Assembly (NCBI GenBank): GCA_019119595.1 | Contig: DWWS01000046.1 | Location: 1 to 64,000 of the forward strand | Reading direction: 5' to 3' | Length of the DNA stretch: 64,000 nucleotides | Origin: Candidatus Eisenbergiella merdavium | Lineage (GTDB): Bacteria > Bacillota > Clostridia > Lachnospirales > Lachnospiraceae | Shown here: one piece after another, positions 61,313-64,000 of the stretch | How positions within the stretch are numbered: the stretch's first letter is position 1 | How the letters are laid out: every line of letters starts with the position of its first letter | Made by a program: the position numbers and the translations under genes | Notes under the pieces: model-generated | Told to the model about the DNA's origin: nothing | Database searches by the model: none | What the model saw: the letters and a program-made list of their open reading frames with translations, nothing else

Positions 61313-62295
61313 TCCACGGACTGTTTTTCGTGCTGAAAATATTGGGAATCCTCCTTCTGGTTCTCCTGCTTTTTCTTGCGGCAGCTCTCTTCGCGGCGCT
61401 TTTTGTGCCGGTCCGTTACCGGATAAAAGGAGAATTTCCGGGGAACGGAAAGGCGGCCTTCGGGGAGGGGAGAGTTTCCTGGCTCTTTGGCGCAGTCTCT
61501 GTCAGGGGACGGTTCCTTCAGGGGGAGGGACTGCGCCTTCGGGCAAAGCTCCTGGGAATTACGCTCTGGAAATCCGGTGGTGAAACGGAGGCGGACAGCG
61601 GCCGATCCTCTGCCGGGGAAGATGCAGCGGGAGATAGCGCAGGGCATACGATGGAACAGTCAGCCAAGCGGTCCGCGGAAAATACCGGTAAAAGCATGGA
61701 AGAGGGATCTGGTCAAATGGCAGGTACCTTCAGGGAATCAGCGGATACGGATGCTTTCGGCAAAGATGCACACGGGCTGGAAGAAGCAGGTGAAAATTCA
61801 GCCAGGCCAGGTCCTAAAAGGCGAATCGGTGAGAGGATACAGGCTTTTTTTGACAAAATTTATGGACGTCTGCGCAAACTGGCATTTTCAATTCGGGAAT
61901 TTTGTGGTAAGCTAAAGAATATGGCGGGAAAAGCAGAAAAAATAAAGGACTGGTTTACAGACGAAAAGAATCAGGCATCCTTCCGTCTGCTGCTCCGACA
62001 GGGAAAGCGCCTGGCTGCCCACGGACTGCCAAGAAAGGGAAGAGGGGAAATTACCTTTGGCTTCGAGGATCCCTGCCTGACGGGGCAGGTGCTGGCAGCG
62101 GCCAGCCTGGTTTACCCCTTCTGCCACAGGCGCCTGAATTTGTATCCTGTTTTCGATGGAAAGATCCTGGAGGGAAATATGGATTTCCGCGGAAGAATCC
62201 GATCCGCCTATATTTTATGGCTGGCCTGGGGAATATGGAAGGACCGGCATACCCGGAGGATGATTAAACGCGCTTTGAACCGCAGACGCTTTTAG
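61309..62295 (+). CDS. DUF2953-domain membrane protein
   Basis: 328 residues. N-terminal helix (VLKILGILLLVLLLFLAAALFAALF), then PVRYRIKGEF, the family opening. A Ser/Glu/Gly-rich insertion of about 80 residues (about 90-170) breaks the domain, and the core resumes with FRLLLRQGKRLAAHGLPRKGRGEITFGFEDPCLTGQVLAAASLVYPF. DUF2953 (YtfI) genes lie next to gerW/ytfJ in spore formers, as here. Function unknown. Confidence 0.85.
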   Translation: MIHGLFFVLKILGILLLVLLLFLAAALFAALFVPVRYRIKGEFPGNGKAAFGEGRVSWLFGAVSVRGRFLQGEGLRLRAKLLGITLWKSGGETEADSGRSSAGEDAAGDSAGHTMEQSAKRSAENTGKSMEEGSGQMAGTFRESADTDAFGKDAHGLEEAGENSARPGPKRRIGERIQAFFDKIYGRLRKLAFSIREFCGKLKNMAGKAEKIKDWFTDEKNQASFRLLLRQGKRLAAHGLPRKGRGEITFGFEDPCLTGQVLAAASLVYPFCHRRLNLYPVFDGKILEGNMDFRGRIRSAYILWLAWGIWKDRHTRRMIKRALNRRRF

Positions 62296-62392
62296 TCGGG
62301 CAAAGGGGCGTGCGTCCCCGCGCCTGCGGAGGGAAGATATTTTGCAGTAAATTGAATGAGCATGGAGATAGAACGAGGAAAAGGATTATACT

Positions 62393-62815
62393 ATGGCAGA
62401 AAATCAATTCACATCCACAATCGAATCATTATTTAAAGGGCTGGATCAGTTTGTCACCACCAAGACTGTGGTCGGAGAACCTGTGCAGGTGGGGGAGACG
62501 ATCATTGTGCCGCTGATTGATGTGACCTGCGGGATGGCGGCAGGCGCCTTTGCGGAGGGCGGCAAGCAGAAGCAGCGCGGCGGCGGGGGTATGAGCGCCA
62601 AAATGAGCCCCAGCGCTGTTCTGATAATCCAGGGCGGGGTGACAAAGCTGGTGAATGTGAAAAATCAGGATGCCATCACGAAGGCCATGGATATGGCGCC
62701 CGACCTGATCAATAAATTCCTGGGAGGGAAACCGGCTGTGTCAGAGGAGACGGTCCAGACAGCGAAAGACACGGCGGCCGCTTATGACAAAGGACCGGAG
62801 CGGATGGATGAATGA
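62393..62815 (+). CDS. GerW/YtfJ family sporulation protein
   Basis: 140 residues: FTSTIESLFKGLDQFVTTKTVVGEPVQVGETIIVPLIDV, the glycine-rich middle (GGKQKQRGGGGMSAKMSP), and SAVLIIQGGVTKLVNVKNQ. This is the YtfJ/GerW family, needed for a normal response to spore germinants in B. subtilis. GGATTATACT precedes the start; the preceding 97 bases hold no gene. Ends before a tetraloop terminator. Confidence 0.9.
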   Translation: MAENQFTSTIESLFKGLDQFVTTKTVVGEPVQVGETIIVPLIDVTCGMAAGAFAEGGKQKQRGGGGMSAKMSPSAVLIIQGGVTKLVNVKNQDAITKAMDMAPDLINKFLGGKPAVSEETVQTAKDTAAAYDKGPERMDE

Positions 62816-62834
62816 ATAGAGAGGGAAGCAAATA

Positions 62835-62863
62835 GGCGGGAGGAAACTCCCGCCGTATTTCTT
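62835..62863 (+). terminator. Terminator of gerW
   Basis: GGCGGGAG (62835-62842), GAAA tetraloop, CTCCCGCC (62847-62854), then GTATTTCTT. Confidence 0.8.
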
Positions 62864-62927
62864 AGGGAAGCGAGCCGCGCGAGTTCTGCGGGGCCGCCCG
62901 GAGGACAGGCACAAATGCTATAACAAC

Positions 62928-62953
62928 AAAAAGGCCCTTGATAAATCAAGGGC
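62928..62953 (-). terminator. Terminator of tRNA-Val
   Basis: GCCCTTGAT (62934-62942) and ATCAAGGGC (62945-62953) form a perfect nine-base stem. On the minus strand CTTTTTG follows. Confidence 0.8.
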
Positions 62954-62959
62954 TTAAAA

Positions 62960-63033
62960 TGGAAGCAAGGAGGCTCGAACTCCTGACCTTTCGCGTGTGA
63001 GGCGAACGCTCATCCCGGCTGAGCTATGCTTCC
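62960..63033 (-). tRNA. tRNA-Val (CAC)
   Basis: Minus-strand cloverleaf: acceptor GGAAGCA/TGCTTCC with A73, D-arm GCTCAGCCGGGATGAGC, anticodon stem TTCGC/GCGAA with loop CTCACAC (anticodon CAC) and T-arm AGGAG-TTCGAGC-CTCCT. CCA is not encoded. It reads GTG valine codons. Confidence 0.95.
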
Positions 63034-63227
63034 AAAAGTTACCAACGAATATTATTTTATCACAACTTTCCAATATGTCAAGCAGTAATGAAAAAATCTT
63101 TTTTCAAGTTACTGCCCGGCTGTGCATATTATGTTTATAGGCAGCAGTCTGAATCGAGAAAGGAATCGGAAAAACGCTGCCGTACATCTTACCTGGCTGC
63201 GCGCAGCCGCGGAGAGGAGAGGGAAAA

Positions 63228-63365
63228 ATGCGTCGAATATGCGGGCTTATGCTGTTCTGTTTCGGCCTTGGAATGGCAGTGCTCCTTTTTATACCGGAAA
63301 CCATTTTTACATTTCTTTTTGTGATCGGATGCCTGGTGCTGGGATACAATTTATTCTGCTGTTAG
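63228..63365 (+). CDS. Small membrane peptide
   Basis: 45 residues, two hydrophobic stretches: MRRICGLMLFCFGLGMAVLLFI and TFLFVIGCLVLGYNLFCC. A good GGAGAGGAGAGGG site lies upstream. The RRICGLMLFCFGLGM start and GYNLFC end recall a small, unnamed protein common in Lachnospiraceae. Function unknown. Stands alone between tRNA-Val and rpmB. Confidence 0.65.
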   Translation: MRRICGLMLFCFGLGMAVLLFIPETIFTFLFVIGCLVLGYNLFCC

Positions 63366-63387
63366 AACATGCCGGCCGGCAGCATAC

Positions 63388-63423
63388 AAAAAAACTCCGG
63401 AATCTCGTGTGAGACCGGAGTCT
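63388..63423 (-). terminator. Terminator of rpmB
   Basis: On the minus strand ACTCCGGTCTC pairs with GAGATTCCGGAGT around ACAC, followed by TTTTTTTG. Confidence 0.85.
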
Positions 63424-63442
63424 TTGCTGCGTCCAGATTTGA

Positions 63443-63628
63443 TTAGGCCCGCTCTACAAGGCCGGAACGTAAGCAGGAAGTACATACATACATCCTCTGG
63501 CTTCCGCCGTTTACCTTTACCTTAACGGACTTCACGTTAGCTTTCCACATCTTGTTGGATCTTCTATGGGAGTGGCTCACCTTGATTCCGAAATGAGCAC
63601 CCTTTTCACAGATTGCACACTTTGCCAT
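63443..63628 (-). CDS. rpmB: Ribosomal protein L28
   Basis: 61 residues from the ATG at 63628 (GGAGGTGCAGTG upstream; the GTG one codon earlier is less likely). MAKCAICEKGAHFGIKVSHSHRRSNKMWKAN, then a basic middle and a second CXXC (CTSCLRSG), giving the four-cysteine zinc form. Part of the 50S subunit. It diverges from the Asp23-type gene, a conserved arrangement with yloU. Confidence 0.97.
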   Translation of the reverse strand: MAKCAICEKGAHFGIKVSHSHRRSNKMWKANVKSVKVKVNGGSQRMYVCTSCLRSGLVERA

Positions 63629-63685
63629 CACTGCACCTCCTTACCACTTACTTGGATTTCAACAAGAGAAATCCACAACAAATGT

Positions 63686-63714
63686 ATGATACCAGAAACT
63701 CTTAAAATTTGCAA
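63686..63714 (-). promoter_or_regulatory. Promoter of rpmB
   Basis: Minus-strand TTGCAA (63714-63709) and TATCAT (63691-63686), 17-base spacer. Confidence 0.6.
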
Positions 63715-63795
63715 GCGAAAAAATAAAAATTTATTTCTTTTTTTCAGAAAATAGTGTATACTAAGGGCGAATAGGAGAAGATGGGAGGCTGATGT

Positions 63796-64000
63796 ATGAA
63801 GGGACGGATCAGCAACAAGATGGGCGAAATACAGATAAGCCCGGATGTGATTGCTTTGTATGCGGGAACCATTGCGGTGGAGTGCTTCGGCATTGTGGGA
63901 ATGGCGGCTGTCAGCATGAAGGACGGTCTGGTAAAGCTTTTGAAAAAAGAGAGCCTGACTCACGGCATTAATCTGGAGATAAAGGACAATCGGATCTCCC
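63796..64000 (+). CDS. Asp23/Gls24 family protein (YloU-like), truncated by the window end
   Basis: The first 68 residues only: MKGRISNKMGEIQISPDVIALYAGTIAVECFGIVGMAAVS, the family opening, then LVKLLKKESLTHGINLEIKDN. GGGAGGCTGATGT precedes the start. Its place opposite rpmB matches yloU in Firmicutes, usually followed by the fatty acid kinase gene fakA. The role is in cell envelope or stress, poorly defined. Confidence 0.9.
   Translation, partial: MKGRISNKMGEIQISPDVIALYAGTIAVECFGIVGMAAVSMKDGLVKLLKKESLTHGINLEIKDNRIS

Overview
The window is a chromosomal stretch of an endospore-forming, Gram-positive Clostridia bacterium, most likely a gut Lachnospiraceae. The evidence is the spoIIGA-sigE-sigG cluster, ymxH and gerW, a bacterial-type RqcH, Firmicutes-type ribosome binding sites (AGGAGG close to the start) and TTGACA/TATAAT promoters. 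The species cannot be named from the sequence alone.

Layout. (1) 1-780: the left edge holds the start of an ISLre2-family transposase gene that appears to have landed in a LysR-type regulator, leaving only its DNA-binding domain. (2) 899-6275: the divergent operon that regulator probably controlled. It contains four flavodoxin-fold proteins (one a lipoprotein), an aldo/keto reductase, a cupin broken by an amber codon, a DUF362 protein and a DUF4405 membrane protein. (3) 6562-10170: a secreted SGNH hydrolase-like protein and the TrkA/TrkH potassium uptake pair. (4) 10263-16937: pyrH-frr-uppS-cdsA-dxr-rseP plus a DUF3048 protein, linking translation, isoprenoid, phospholipid and envelope functions. 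(5) 17365-21550: a Ser/Thr kinase and the sporulation block spoIIGA-sigE-sigG-ymxH, preceded by a promoter that looks Spo0A-controlled.

(6) 21551-28750: a decayed mobilizable element wedged between ymxH and nrdR. It has a serine-recombinase tail fused by deletion to a truncated MobA/MobL relaxase, a RepA-like fragment, DUF3847, an XRE regulator, a tiny type I toxin-like peptide, and a series of unrelated, often AT-rich genes resembling orphan immunity proteins. (7) 28891-32571: nrdR, a GNAT gene behind a leader-peptide/terminator arrangement, and an ABC exporter operon with a winged-helix regulator sharing a duplicated operator. (8) 32818-40892: a five-gene peptide/nickel-type ABC importer running with overlapping genes into yqeG-aroE-aroK-aroQ-efp.

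(9) 41289-53235: a DUF5688 protein, tRNA-Arg, an SH3-domain membrane protein, gdhA with an attenuator-like hairpin, an AI-2E family transporter, cls, alaS, rpsU and an acidic secreted wall-binding protein. (10) 53284-62815: rqcH facing yicC-gmk-rpoZ-rimO-pgsA-cinA, then two uncharacterised genes, a DUF2953 protein and gerW. (11) 62928-64000: tRNA-Val, a 45-residue membrane peptide, rpmB, and the start of an Asp23/Gls24 (YloU-type) gene.

Most of the window is ordinary core genome. The most unusual material is the flavodoxin-rich redox operon with its IS-disrupted regulator, the immunity-like gene array in the decayed element, and several regulatory leaders (spoIIGA promoter, GNAT leader peptide, gdhA attenuator, duplicated operator).
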